IMG/VR virus record: IMGVR_UViG_3300038427_000024 | Span: 1-42,953 of that record | Strand: one strand, 5' to 3' | Length of the DNA stretch: 42,953 nucleotides | Origin: a virus | Shown: positions 23,036 to 30,108 of the stretch, in pieces | Numbering within the stretch: position 1 is the first letter of the stretch | How the letters are laid out: each line of letters starts with the position of its first letter | Notes under the pieces: model-generated | The model's input: only the letters and a program-made list of their open reading frames with translations | What the model was told of the DNA's origin: nothing | Database searches by the model: none | Made by a program: the position numbers and the translations under genes

Positions 23036-23181
23036 GGTGGTTCCAGTTGGCGTACAAGCCGGGGCTGAAGTGGTGGCAGTTCCGTAAGCGGTGGCTCATG
23101 GCCAAGTTCCTGAAGGTCTTGGGGGATTGCCTCGAAGCCCACACCCACACGCCTGACTTGAATTGGTGGAGTTTGAAGTGA
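23032..23181 (+). CDS. 49-residue Trp-rich protein
   Basis: The frame starts at the GTG at 23032 (GTGA overlap) and ends at 23181. The product is basic and Trp-rich (WWQFRKRWLMAKFLKV) with an amphipathic helix that could lie on a membrane, and a CLEAHTHTPD segment. Coupling on both sides supports translation. The function is unknown. Confidence 0.45.
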   Translation: MRWFQLAYKPGLKWWQFRKRWLMAKFLKVLGDCLEAHTHTPDLNWWSLK

Positions 23182-23357
23182 CCTTCATCCAGTTCGAGGG
23201 CTTCGCCTCCTGGGGCGAGGAGTTCGGCGGGGATCCACCGCCGGCCGAGTATCACGGCGGCAAGTACCTGGGGTCATTCCCGATGTCGTTTCACTTCAAC
23301 CCGTGGTGCCTGATGCTCATCGTGGCGTGCGTGAAGCACCCGTGGATACAAAACTGA
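23178..23357 (+). CDS. Small protein of unknown function
   Basis: The protein has 59 residues from the GTG at 23178 (GTGA overlap; GGTGGAG six bases upstream). It is aromatic-rich with GKYLGSFPMSFHFNPWC and a hydrophobic LMLIVACV stretch near the end. It is part of the coupled small-gene chain. It has no recognised domain and is soluble or weakly membrane-associated. Confidence 0.45.
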   Translation: MTFIQFEGFASWGEEFGGDPPPAEYHGGKYLGSFPMSFHFNPWCLMLIVACVKHPWIQN

Positions 23358-23608
23358 TGATCGACCTCTTCGGCCAGGAAGTATCAGAAACCCCGCGGCG
23401 CCCGCCGGGCTGGACCCTAAAGCGGGCGTTCCTGCTGCACTACCACAAGGCGGCGGAGACCGAAGAACGGCGCTGCAAGACCTGTGTACATCTCCTCGGG
23501 CACACGCACCAGCGCCGGTACTACAAGTGCGCCAGGCTGGGCGAGTCCTGCGGGACGGCAACCGACATTCGCCTGAGTTACGTCTGCGACTGGTGGGAGA
23601 AACGCTGA
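23357..23608 (+). CDS. Cys-rich small zinc protein
   Basis: The protein has 83 residues from the ATG at 23357. Cysteines in CKTCVHLLGHTHQ, YYKCARLGESC and YVCDWWEK form a likely zinc-binding fold with four Cys and flanking His. The N-terminus has IDLFGQEVSE, a segment often seen at the start of phage proteins that bind DNA or modify it. It is coupled to the neighbours by one- to four-base overlaps. The function is unknown. Confidence 0.55.
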   Translation: MIDLFGQEVSETPRRPPGWTLKRAFLLHYHKAAETEERRCKTCVHLLGHTHQRRYYKCARLGESCGTATDIRLSYVCDWWEKR

Positions 23609-23784
23609 TGGAACCCATGCTCGAGGCGATAATGGATCGGCAGATGGCCAAGGCCCCCCATATCCTTCAGAAGGCCCTCTGGCGGTCGTCGGTGGCTGTC
23701 AAGGGTGGCCGGGAGATGTGGGAGGAAGTGCTTCTGCACCGTCTCATTCGGAACGTCCTGGCCTTCCAGCCGGGGAGGGATTGA
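23608..23784 (+). CDS. Small helical protein
   Basis: The protein has 58 residues from the ATG at 23608 (TGATG overlap). It is predicted all-helical, with AIMDRQMAKAPHILQKALW and a C-terminal LHRLIRNVLAFQP. It has no Cys, membrane helix or recognised motif. The tight coupling and plausible codon use support it as a gene. Confidence 0.45.
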   Translation: MEPMLEAIMDRQMAKAPHILQKALWRSSVAVKGGREMWEEVLLHRLIRNVLAFQPGRD

Positions 23785-23894
23785 TGAAGTCTCTGCTGTT
23801 GACTTGCTTTCACGATCATGGCTGCTATCTGGTCATCGGATACGGGACTCGAGAGGATCCTGTGATCTTCGCTCTGGTCGTATGGATGAACTGA
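23784..23894 (+). CDS. 36-residue peptide
   Basis: The frame opens at the ATG at 23784 (TGATG overlap, GGGGAGGGA upstream) and reads MKSLLLTCFHDHGCYLVIGY, ending in a hydrophobic ALVVWMN. Two Cys and two His lie close together near the start. The good ribosome site and the overlap with the next start support translation; the role is unknown. Confidence 0.4.
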   Translation: MKSLLLTCFHDHGCYLVIGYGTREDPVIFALVVWMN

Positions 23895-24079
23895 TGGCCA
23901 AAGACACGACGATCCAAGCCTGGGACGGTGACCCTCTGGAGATCCCGCTAAAGGTCTACCTGGTTTGCTGCCGGTGCGGGCTGAAGCACCTCCATCACTA
24001 CAAGATCACCCACCGCGGGAGGAGGCACATCCTGACCCTCACGGCCTGGAAGATTCGAAGGTGGAGGAAGAAAACCTGA
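23894..24079 (+). CDS. Small zinc-like basic protein
   Basis: The protein has 61 residues from the ATG at 23894 (TGATG overlap). VYLVCCRCGLKHLHHYKI gives a compact Cys/His site, and the C-terminus is strongly basic (RGRRHILTLTAWKIRRWRKK), as in small nucleic-acid-binding proteins. Similar proteins occur in early regions of siphophages and podophages near DUF551-type genes, as here. The function is not known. Confidence 0.5.
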   Translation: MAKDTTIQAWDGDPLEIPLKVYLVCCRCGLKHLHHYKITHRGRRHILTLTAWKIRRWRKKT

Positions 24080-24123
24080 TGCCCCGGACCAGCGTGATCG
24101 CCAAGAGGAAGGTGCCAACATGA
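24079..24123 (+). CDS. 14-codon coupling frame
   Basis: A minimal frame MPRTSVIAKRKVPT runs from the ATG at 24079 (TGATG overlap) to a TGA that overlaps the ATG at 24120. It contains the AAGAGGAAGG that serves as ribosome site for the next gene. It may only keep ribosomes coupled between genes and has no expected independent function. Confidence 0.25.
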   Translation: MPRTSVIAKRKVPT

Positions 24124-24329
24124 CGGTGAGATTTTGGGTCCTGGCGAGCAAAGAGCAACCGAAAGAATCAGGTTGGTATCTCATTTGCGACATGCGGCGG
24201 AATGTATATTCAGTGATGGGATGGCTGAGTCCACAGGGGAAATGGTGGGAGGACGGGGAATATGAATGCAGCCCGACCCACTGGATGCGTCTTCCCGATC
24301 CACCTAAGTGGAAGGAGAGCAATGCATGA
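24120..24329 (+). CDS. DUF551-like small protein
   Basis: The protein has 69 residues from the ATG at 24120. The pattern KEQPKESGWYLICD, GWLSPQGKWWEDG and the final THWMRLPDPPK matches the DUF551 group, with its W-[MK]-x-L-P-x-P-P ending. These small proteins are widespread in phage early regions but have no assigned biochemical role. Its stop overlaps the small terminase start. Confidence 0.6.
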   Translation: MTVRFWVLASKEQPKESGWYLICDMRRNVYSVMGWLSPQGKWWEDGEYECSPTHWMRLPDPPKWKESNA

Positions 24330-24769
24330 TCGCCAAGCGGAAGCCTCGGAAGGCGACTCGTTTGCAGAGCACTGCGGGAATACGTGCAAAAAAGAAGCCG
24401 CGCGGACGCCCATTCTCAAAGGGCAAGGATTCGCGGCGAAAGTCGGGAGGTCGTGCGAAGGGAGCGCTTTCCATCACCACCCGGGTCCGTGCAACTTTCA
24501 GCAGCGGAAAGGCGCCGGGCGACCTCGTCGCCCAACTGAAGAAGTTGACCAGAGATCCGGATCCCCGCGTGCGTTTGGCTGCAATCAAAGAGGTGATCGA
24601 CCGCTCTGACGGCAAGGCGCAGGAAAACGTGAACCTGACCGGCGAGGTCGGCCTTCGGATGGACGAGCTGAAGCAGAATCTTGCGGGGCGACGGGCCGTG
24701 CAGTGGGTCAAGCGGAAGCACCCTGCCGAACTTCGGGACTTCCTCACGTCGATCGGGGTGACCGAATGA
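24326..24769 (+). CDS. Small terminase subunit candidate
   Basis: The protein has 147 residues from the ATG at 24326. The N-terminal 50 residues are very basic (KRKPRKATRLQ, KKKPRGRPFSKGKDSRRKSGG), the central part is helical (DPDPRVRLAAIKEVIDRSDG) and the C-terminus is IGVTE. A basic N-terminal DNA-binding part and a helical oligomerisation core directly upstream of the large terminase ATPase fit a small terminase, which recognises packaging sites on the concatemer. The assignment rests on position and composition. The stop overlaps the next start by ATGA. Confidence 0.7.
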   Translation: MIAKRKPRKATRLQSTAGIRAKKKPRGRPFSKGKDSRRKSGGRAKGALSITTRVRATFSSGKAPGDLVAQLKKLTRDPDPRVRLAAIKEVIDRSDGKAQENVNLTGEVGLRMDELKQNLAGRRAVQWVKRKHPAELRDFLTSIGVTE

Positions 24770-25635
24770 TGGACCAGTTCCTCCGCGGTGCCTGGAATAC
24801 GGCAAAGGTGAGCGCTTGGGCGCGAGATCGGTTGGGCTTCGATGCCGACAAGGAGCAAACGCGGTTCCTCGACTCCGAGGCGATGGACGAGATCCTCCTG
24901 TGGGCGAGGCAAGTCGGGAAAACGCAGATCATGGGAATCCGTATCAGCCACACGGCGATCATGGAACCTGGATCTCTCCAGCTCGTCGTCTCCGCCTCTC
25001 AGCGCCAGGCCGGCATTCTCCAGAAGAGAGTACTGAACAGCATGCGGCGGCTGAACATGAATACGAGTGCCCGGGTGGTCCGTGAGATCGATCTTCCCGA
25101 GGATCTCCTGGACCCTGACTCAAGGATTGTGAGTTGCTCCGTGCTTCAGATGCAGATCGCAAACGGCAGCGAGGTCGTGAGCGTGCCCGCGTCCCCTGAC
25201 ACGGTGCGAGGGTACAGCCCCAATGACATCTACATGGACGAGGCGAGCCGCATTCCCGATGACGTGTACCAGGCCGTGAGGCCGATGAGAGCTGCTCACC
25301 CTGTCCGGCTGACCCTGGCATCGACACCGGCGTGGAAGATGGGCTTTTTCTATGAGACGTGGAAAGGCGATGACCCCGCCTGGTGGCGATCACAAGTCCT
25401 CGCCGTGGATTGTCCGCGGATCACTGCGGAGTTTCTCGCGCGGGAACGCAGGACGATGCCCGAGCGAAACTACCAGCAGGAATACGAGTGTGTATTTCAG
25501 GACAAGGTCGGTAACGTATTCAACGAAGAGTGGATCGCCAGCGCTTTCACCAGGGACGTGAAGCCACTGTTCAACCGCAAGGGTGGGCTGGACCCCGGGG
25601 TCAAGGGCCTGGGGATCCTGAAAGGAATCAAATGA
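24766..25635 (+). CDS. Large terminase, ATPase half (split gene)
   Basis: The protein has 289 residues from the ATG at 24766. Walker A is WARQVGKTQ (residues 46-54, with K52 and T53), Walker B is IYMDEASR (D158 and E159), and the coupling segment LTLASTPAWKMGFFYETW follows. The domain order is that of the packaging ATPase of TerL. The frame stops soon after EEWIASAFTRDVKPLF, just where a nuclease domain normally begins with GvDlG. The nuclease half is encoded separately at 26575-27261. The last 20 residues (GGLDPGVKGLGILKGIK) look insert-derived. The two proteins probably assemble into a working motor. Confidence 0.82.
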   Translation: MMDQFLRGAWNTAKVSAWARDRLGFDADKEQTRFLDSEAMDEILLWARQVGKTQIMGIRISHTAIMEPGSLQLVVSASQRQAGILQKRVLNSMRRLNMNTSARVVREIDLPEDLLDPDSRIVSCSVLQMQIANGSEVVSVPASPDTVRGYSPNDIYMDEASRIPDDVYQAVRPMRAAHPVRLTLASTPAWKMGFFYETWKGDDPAWWRSQVLAVDCPRITAEFLARERRTMPERNYQQEYECVFQDKVGNVFNEEWIASAFTRDVKPLFNRKGGLDPGVKGLGILKGIK

Positions 25636-25937
25636 AGTACACCATCGAGGATCTCATCCGCCGCGAGGGGCGGGAGCCGGGGGGAGGACGGTCACTCATG
25701 CCACTCGCCTTCGCACTTGGAAGATATTGGAAGGAACACCCTGCCAAGATCAAGCGGATGTGGCGTGAGGCGTGGCCGAGCGCCCTTCGAGTCATCGACC
25801 CGGTGAAACTGAAACGTGCGGCCATCCGAAAGAAGTTCGATGTCCAACCTTTCACCTTCATCGACATGATGAAGCGGCCGGCTCCGGTCTTTTCCGAGAA
25901 GGATCTTGGCTTTCTGAGGCGGTGGATGTGCATCTGA
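25632..25937 (+). CDS. Insert family protein A between terminase halves
   Basis: The protein has 101 residues from the ATG at 25632 (ATGA overlap with the ATPase gene). It opens with MKYTIEDLIRREGREPGG, shared with the two genes to its right. The rest is basic and helical (KIKRMWREAWPSALRVI, KLKRAAIRKKFDVQP). GAATCAAATGAA around its start recurs before gene B at 25942. It is not a known homing endonuclease: no HNH, GIY-YIG or LAGLIDADG motif is seen. The function is unknown. Confidence 0.6.
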   Translation: MKYTIEDLIRREGREPGGGRSLMPLAFALGRYWKEHPAKIKRMWREAWPSALRVIDPVKLKRAAIRKKFDVQPFTFIDMMKRPAPVFSEKDLGFLRRWMCI

Positions 25938-25947
25938 AGGGAATCAA

Positions 25948-26274
25948 ATGAATATAAGACGCATCTTCAATCGGCTGTGGCGCGCAGAAGTAAAGCGACA
26001 AGTTGGATGGCAACGTCGCGTGACCATCGAGGATCTCATCAGGAAGGAAGGTCGCGAGCCAGGCGGAAAGTCAATGGCGCGTTACCGATTTGTCCCGGAG
26101 CCTGGCCTCGTGTTCAAGAGGTACCCCGAACCGTCCAGGGCAATCAAGTTGTCGTTCGACCGTTCGACTCACGTGACCCTGGGCAAAGCGCGATATGTCA
26201 ACGTGAAGGTGGTGACTACCGGGTTGCCCCCGACCGCGGGCAAGATCGATGCCTACTTGGAACTTGACAAATGA
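25948..26274 (+). CDS. Insert family protein B between terminase halves
   Basis: The protein has 108 residues from the ATG at 25948. The family motif appears at residues about 26-40 as VTIEDLIRKEGREPGG, after a different basic N-terminus (IRRIFNRLWRAEVKRQ). The C-terminal part has strand-like segments (IKLSFDRSTHVTLGKARYV, GKIDAYLELDK), so it differs from genes A and C outside the motif. The stop overlaps gene C by ATGA. Confidence 0.6.
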   Translation: MNIRRIFNRLWRAEVKRQVGWQRRVTIEDLIRKEGREPGGKSMARYRFVPEPGLVFKRYPEPSRAIKLSFDRSTHVTLGKARYVNVKVVTTGLPPTAGKIDAYLELDK

Positions 26275-26594
26275 AGTACACGATTGAGGATCTCATCCGC
26301 CGCGAGGGGCACTACCTGGGCGGCATGCGACCGAAGTGGATTCCGTGGAAAGATGTGAAGCGGAGACTTGACCAGATCCCGGTTCAGCCGATGGACTGGG
26401 GGAAAATGGCGCACGTATTCGCAAAGATGACCCGGCGCTGGTCTCGACTCCTGAAGAGACGCAACCTTCTACTGTCGGCGGTTTCCTGGAGGAAGCCGAA
26501 GGACCCGCTACGCATTCTCTGGTACGGAGGCATAAAGAAGGACGAGAAAATCCACGGCCTCCTTGAGAGATACGATGCACCTCATCGGCGTTGA
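26271..26594 (+). CDS. Insert family protein C between terminase halves
   Basis: The protein has 107 residues from the ATG at 26271. It opens with MKYTIEDLIRREGHYLGG, nearly the same as gene A. The remainder is basic and Trp-rich (WIPWKDVKRRLDQIP, MTRRWSRLLKRRN, WRKPKDPLRILWYGG). Its end overlaps the nuclease gene by 20 bases in another frame, so translation of the two is coupled. The shared opening in three consecutive genes indicates tandem duplication with divergence. Confidence 0.6.
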   Translation: MKYTIEDLIRREGHYLGGMRPKWIPWKDVKRRLDQIPVQPMDWGKMAHVFAKMTRRWSRLLKRRNLLLSAVSWRKPKDPLRILWYGGIKKDEKIHGLLERYDAPHRR

Positions 26595-27261
26595 CCTCGG
26601 ACGGCGCAACGACTTCGCTGCGCCCGTGATCTTCGAGGACGAACTCTACCAGAAGCCCGTGACCATCATGCCTGATGGCACCCCGCCGCGCTACCGGGAT
26701 GTGCCCTCACTCCTGGTGCGCCGCTACAACCTGGTCGACATGATGCAGTGGACCGGCGTGAGTTACCCGATGACCGCGAAGCGCATCAAGAACATCGTGG
26801 ACAACCCGCAGGTCTCCCGCGACTACATCCTCGCCGTGGACGCCACGGGCGTCGGCCAGGCGGTGATCGATATGCTGCGGGGCGACTATAACCTGAACCC
26901 GATCGGTGTGACCTTCACTTCGGGGGCCGCCGTGACGATGAGCCAGTATGGCTACAACGTCCCGAAGCGCGACTTGGTGGTGAACCTTCAACTCCTCTTC
27001 CAGTTGGAGCGCGTGAGGATCGCCGAAGAACTCGAGCTCGCAAAAGAGTTCAAGGGGCAGCTAGAGCACTACAGCAGCCATGTGAACGAACGCGGATACG
27101 AGTCCTTCGCTGCCGACGCGGAGATCGAGCACGACGACCTGCCGATGGCTGCGGCGATCATCCTCTGGTACGCCGAGAAGGTGATGGCGCACCGCATCGA
27201 GTTGCCCCAGGGCGAACCTCAGAAACCTTTTAATCCCGCAACGCACGGTTTGACCGACTGA
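26575..27261 (+). CDS. Large terminase, nuclease half (split gene)
   Basis: The protein has 228 residues from the ATG at 26575. It starts MHLIGVDLGRRNDFAAPVIF with the first catalytic Asp (D7) of the RNase H-like terminase nuclease. YILAVDATGVGQAVIDML carries the second acidic residue (D89), and EIEHDDLPMAAAIILW the third pair (D187 and D188). All three nuclease motifs are therefore intact. It would cut concatemers at packaging start and end. It has no ATPase motifs and depends on the product of 24766-25635. The ribosome site is weak, so expression probably relies on coupling from gene C. Confidence 0.82.
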   Translation: MHLIGVDLGRRNDFAAPVIFEDELYQKPVTIMPDGTPPRYRDVPSLLVRRYNLVDMMQWTGVSYPMTAKRIKNIVDNPQVSRDYILAVDATGVGQAVIDMLRGDYNLNPIGVTFTSGAAVTMSQYGYNVPKRDLVVNLQLLFQLERVRIAEELELAKEFKGQLEHYSSHVNERGYESFAADAEIEHDDLPMAAAIILWYAEKVMAHRIELPQGEPQKPFNPATHGLTD

Positions 27262-27267
27262 CCCCTC

Positions 27268-27295
27268 TTGACGCTTTCCAACGTGGGGATAGGAT
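27268..27295 (+). promoter_or_regulatory. Possible promoter ahead of tail-spike operon
   Basis: TTGACG (27268-27273) and TAGGAT (27290-27295) are separated by 16 bases in the longest gap of this region, upstream of the gene at 27335. The -10 matches consensus at only four of six positions. Confidence 0.35.
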
Positions 27296-27334
27296 AGCCA
27301 CAGTCTGTCTAGAGTGTGGACTGGGAGGGGACTG

Positions 27335-27490
27335 ATGCCAACAGGAACGAAGGTCGATCGGCTCTACCGGGATCTCCTGGCGAAGGGCTATTCAAAATCA
27401 TCCGCCGCGCGCATCGCGCAATCACAAACCGGCCAGGCACTCGCCACGGGCCGCAAACCAAAGCACAAGAACAAGGGGAGGGGACGCTGA
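27335..27490 (+). CDS. Small conserved-type phage protein
   Basis: The protein has 51 residues from the ATG at 27335, with GGGAGGGG upstream. The sequence pattern GTKVDRLYRDLLAKGYSKSS, then AARIAQSQTGQALATGRKPK, is a recurring small phage protein found near terminase genes. It is basic and helical, possibly DNA- or capsid-associated. Its stop overlaps the next ATG (TGATG). Confidence 0.6.
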   Translation: MPTGTKVDRLYRDLLAKGYSKSSAARIAQSQTGQALATGRKPKHKNKGRGR

Positions 27491-27693
27491 TGGCGAAGTC
27501 CAAGGATCCGTACTGGATGGAAAAGGCATTCGGCAACGCGCACGGGCAACTCAAGGCCAAGGCCAAGGCCGCAGGCAAGAGTACAAAGGCATTCGTGAAG
27601 AGTGCCACCAAGAAGGGTAGCAAGGCTTCGACCAAGACGAAGCGGCAGGCCAACCTCGCCAAGCAGGGCATGAAGTACGGAGGGAAAAAGTAG
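27490..27693 (+). CDS. Small lysine-rich protein
   Basis: The protein has 67 residues from the ATG at 27490 (TGATG overlap). It is extremely Lys/Ala-rich (LKAKAKAAGKSTKAFVKSAT), with histone- or protamine-like composition, and ends in YGGKK. Such proteins are frequent next to packaging genes and may bind DNA during packaging. This role is inferred from composition only. Confidence 0.55.
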   Translation: MAKSKDPYWMEKAFGNAHGQLKAKAKAAGKSTKAFVKSATKKGSKASTKTKRQANLAKQGMKYGGKK

Positions 27694-27724
27694 AGTGTCT
27701 GCCTCGGCGGTGCGGAGAGGATAG

Positions 27725-29287
27725 ATGAGGCAGTTCTTCAGATCGCTTCTTCTCAGCTTTCTTTACTCCGCCGCACTCACCTTCCTCCTCAATTTCGTAG
27801 TGCGTCCGCTATTCAAAAAGCTTTGGAACGCAATCTACCTGAGGAGGCACCCGAAGGCCGCAGGGTGGCTCGAGGTCGTAAAGAGTCTCGACCCCGACGT
27901 TCAGCACGGCCGGCTCGTAGCTGACACGATAGTTCCTGACAAACTGAAACCCAGGAGGAGGATTTTGTTTCTCCCCCTCATCCTGTTCGTGGGATTGTTC
28001 TCCAACGTACATCTTCAATGGTTCTCCCCAACGACGTACACCGCAGCAAGCGCATCCTATGCGGATGTCTCGTATGCATACGGCCTGTGCTCTGACGGTG
28101 ACACGCTTTCGATCCCTGCGGATTCGAAAACATGGACATCTACCCTCACGGTCACGAAGGCGATCACCATGCAGGGCGCGGGCAAGGCGCTCACTCTCCT
28201 AAATGGCACAGTCGATGAGCAGTACCTCATCCTCCAACCCGGGTCTAACAAGGCGCAGAGGGTCACGGGGATCGGGTTCATCGGCGGGGGTGTCTCGTCC
28301 GGCGGGAGATATGGGAAGATTTATATCGCAGGAAGTGGCAGCGGAAGTTACGTCTTAGACAAGATCCGCATTGACCACTGTGACTTCGAGAATCATAAAG
28401 AGGCGATCTTTGTCTCCGGTTGGGTTGAAAGTCTCATAGATCACAACTCGTTCACTGACAATAACCGGACGATCCTGATCAAGGGAGATGACGATTCCAG
28501 CTACTCCTGGAGTCGGGAGATAGCGGCAGGCACCTCGCACTCGCTCTTCATCGAGGACAACACTTTCGTCTACACAAATAATCACGTAGGTCTTGACCAG
28601 TGGATCTATCATCAAGAGGGCGGCAGAACGGTCGTTCGCTACAATACTTTCACTGCTACCGCCGAAACGGGGGCCGACTGTGCGTGCTTCGATTCCCATG
28701 GCAATCAGAACTACTGGACAGGAGGAACTGATTTCCGTGGGCAACCTCTCATAGAGATCTATAACAACACGTTCGCCGTTCACCACACATACCAATTTGT
28801 CATATTGCGTGGTGGATCAATCATCATGCATGATAACGCCCTCACGTACATCACAAGCGGGTCAAATCCTATTCAACTTGGCGAAGAAGAGGGAGACCCG
28901 GGCCATATTAGTTGGTTTAATCCCACCAGAACGGCGTGGCCCGCACAGGATCAGATCAATAACAGCTTCTTCTGGAACAACACGCTTAATGGAACGACTA
29001 TCACGGATGTCACTCTTTGGTTTCCGTCGACTGACCCCACCTTTATTCAATCGGGTCGCGACTACTGGATGGCGCAACCCGCAGCAAGCGGAGGGCACGA
29101 GTACTATACCGGAGCACGGCAGGGAGGTTCGCAGACAGATCCGACTTCCAGTGACACAGGGAGCATGGCTTTTACCGGAAGCGGAGCAAACGCCTACTAT
29201 CCATACACCCCGTACACATACCCGCATCCTCTTCAGGGCGGCGGCGGCGGTGGTGGTGGTGGCTCTTTGATCATGGGGAAGAAGTGA
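27725..29287 (+). CDS. Right-handed beta-helix tailspike or depolymerase candidate with membrane-like N-terminus
   Basis: The protein has 520 residues from the ATG at 27725 (GGAGAGGA upstream). Residues about 5-30 and 80-100 are hydrophobic (LLLSFLYSAALTFLLNFVV and ILFLPLILFVGLFSN), unusual for a tailspike. From residue about 105 the sequence shows pectate-lyase-like coils with I-D-H-C-D-F, SLIDHNSFTDNNRTILI, LFIEDNTFVYTNNHVGL and IEIYNNTFAV repeats typical of right-handed parallel beta-helices that cut or bind polysaccharide. A nine-residue glycine run lies near the C-terminus. It could be the capsule-binding spike, or a membrane-anchored enzyme made in the host. Confidence 0.7.
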   Translation: MRQFFRSLLLSFLYSAALTFLLNFVVRPLFKKLWNAIYLRRHPKAAGWLEVVKSLDPDVQHGRLVADTIVPDKLKPRRRILFLPLILFVGLFSNVHLQWFSPTTYTAASASYADVSYAYGLCSDGDTLSIPADSKTWTSTLTVTKAITMQGAGKALTLLNGTVDEQYLILQPGSNKAQRVTGIGFIGGGVSSGGRYGKIYIAGSGSGSYVLDKIRIDHCDFENHKEAIFVSGWVESLIDHNSFTDNNRTILIKGDDDSSYSWSREIAAGTSHSLFIEDNTFVYTNNHVGLDQWIYHQEGGRTVVRYNTFTATAETGADCACFDSHGNQNYWTGGTDFRGQPLIEIYNNTFAVHHTYQFVILRGGSIIMHDNALTYITSGSNPIQLGEEEGDPGHISWFNPTRTAWPAQDQINNSFFWNNTLNGTTITDVTLWFPSTDPTFIQSGRDYWMAQPAASGGHEYYTGARQGGSQTDPTSSDTGSMAFTGSGANAYYPYTPYTYPHPLQGGGGGGGGGSLIMGKK

Positions 29288-29295
29288 GATAGAGA

Positions 29296-30108
29296 ATGGC
29301 ACGTGAATCTGGTTGGATTGGAGTAGACGCCGAGGATGAGACCCCTCCCGGCGTGGCCATGTTCACGTCGGTTTCGCACAACGGGGCAAATACCTTCACA
29401 TCCACTGTGGGGTCAGCCCTCCATGGTTCCATCGGATACGATGCTTACTTCGATGGAACACATAGTAGTGCGTATGGAGATAAGAGCCTCGGAGCCAGTT
29501 ACGCCAATGTCTATGCAAGAGTCTATTTTATGTTTCACGCCGGTTTCAGTTTACCGACAGCTACGGGTATGGCTCTTATTCAAATTTCATCCGGAGAATC
29601 AACCGTATGTGCGATCATGAAGGCCCAGAGGCAGGCCGGGGGCAGTGGGCTTCCTGATATCATATATCTTTACACCGCGCAGGGCGGGACGTATCAATCG
29701 AACAACGGTTCCTTCGCTTTCGCTGCGGACACCCTGTACTACGTGGAAATCCATTACAAACAGGATGCCTCTGTGGGCGGCGTTGAAGGATGGCTGAACG
29801 GGAGTCTCCCGGATTACAGCTTCTCGAAATTAAACCTTGATACCTCTGCGCAGCCATGCAATACGGTCCTAGTCGGGAATTGGATAGGGACTCCCAATGC
29901 TGCCTGTGATATGTACATCGACGACTTGAGAGTGGAGCAGACGGGGCCAATCGGGGCTTATATGGCTAGCGGCGGCGGAGGATGGCTCAAGGGTGGCTAT
30001 TGGTGGCAGTCGCCTGCGAGTTCGCATCATCGCCTCTGGACAAAATCGCATGACTTGTGGACTCCCGATAAGGAACGCGCCAGAAGGAGAAGGCTATGCC
30101 AGATTTGA
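29296..30108 (+). CDS. Lectin-like (ConA/LamG-type) structural protein
   Basis: The protein has 270 residues from the ATG at 29296. Residues about 20-215 look like a concanavalin-type jelly-roll: SIGYDAYFDGTHSS, YANVYARVYFMFHAGFSLP, TLYYVEIHYKQDAS, VEGWLNGSLPDYSF and a closing CDMYIDDLRVE, a common LamG ending. A Gly-rich hinge and a basic tail follow. Such domains bind glycans on fibres or capsids. It sits between two other probable surface proteins, so a host-recognition accessory is plausible. The stop overlaps the next start. Confidence 0.6.
   Translation: MARESGWIGVDAEDETPPGVAMFTSVSHNGANTFTSTVGSALHGSIGYDAYFDGTHSSAYGDKSLGASYANVYARVYFMFHAGFSLPTATGMALIQISSGESTVCAIMKAQRQAGGSGLPDIIYLYTAQGGTYQSNNGSFAFAADTLYYVEIHYKQDASVGGVEGWLNGSLPDYSFSKLNLDTSAQPCNTVLVGNWIGTPNAACDMYIDDLRVEQTGPIGAYMASGGGGWLKGGYWWQSPASSHHRLWTKSHDLWTPDKERARRRRLCQI

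Larger units (their letters stand above)
25620..26320 (+). repeat. Threefold imperfect direct repeat in terminase insert
   Basis: A block starting with CAAATGAA and encoding (Y/V)TIEDLIRxEG is repeated at about 25630, 26020 and 26269; the gene starts are spaced 316 and 323 bases. The upstream word GGAATCAAATGAA occurs at about 25624 and 25940. Outside about 55 bases per unit the copies have diverged strongly. Confidence 0.7.

Noticed and set aside
25636-26574. Group I intron or intein in the terminase
   Set aside because: Translation from end to end gives three separate small genes with stops; no intein splice motifs or homing-nuclease motifs were seen. Splicing remains untested.
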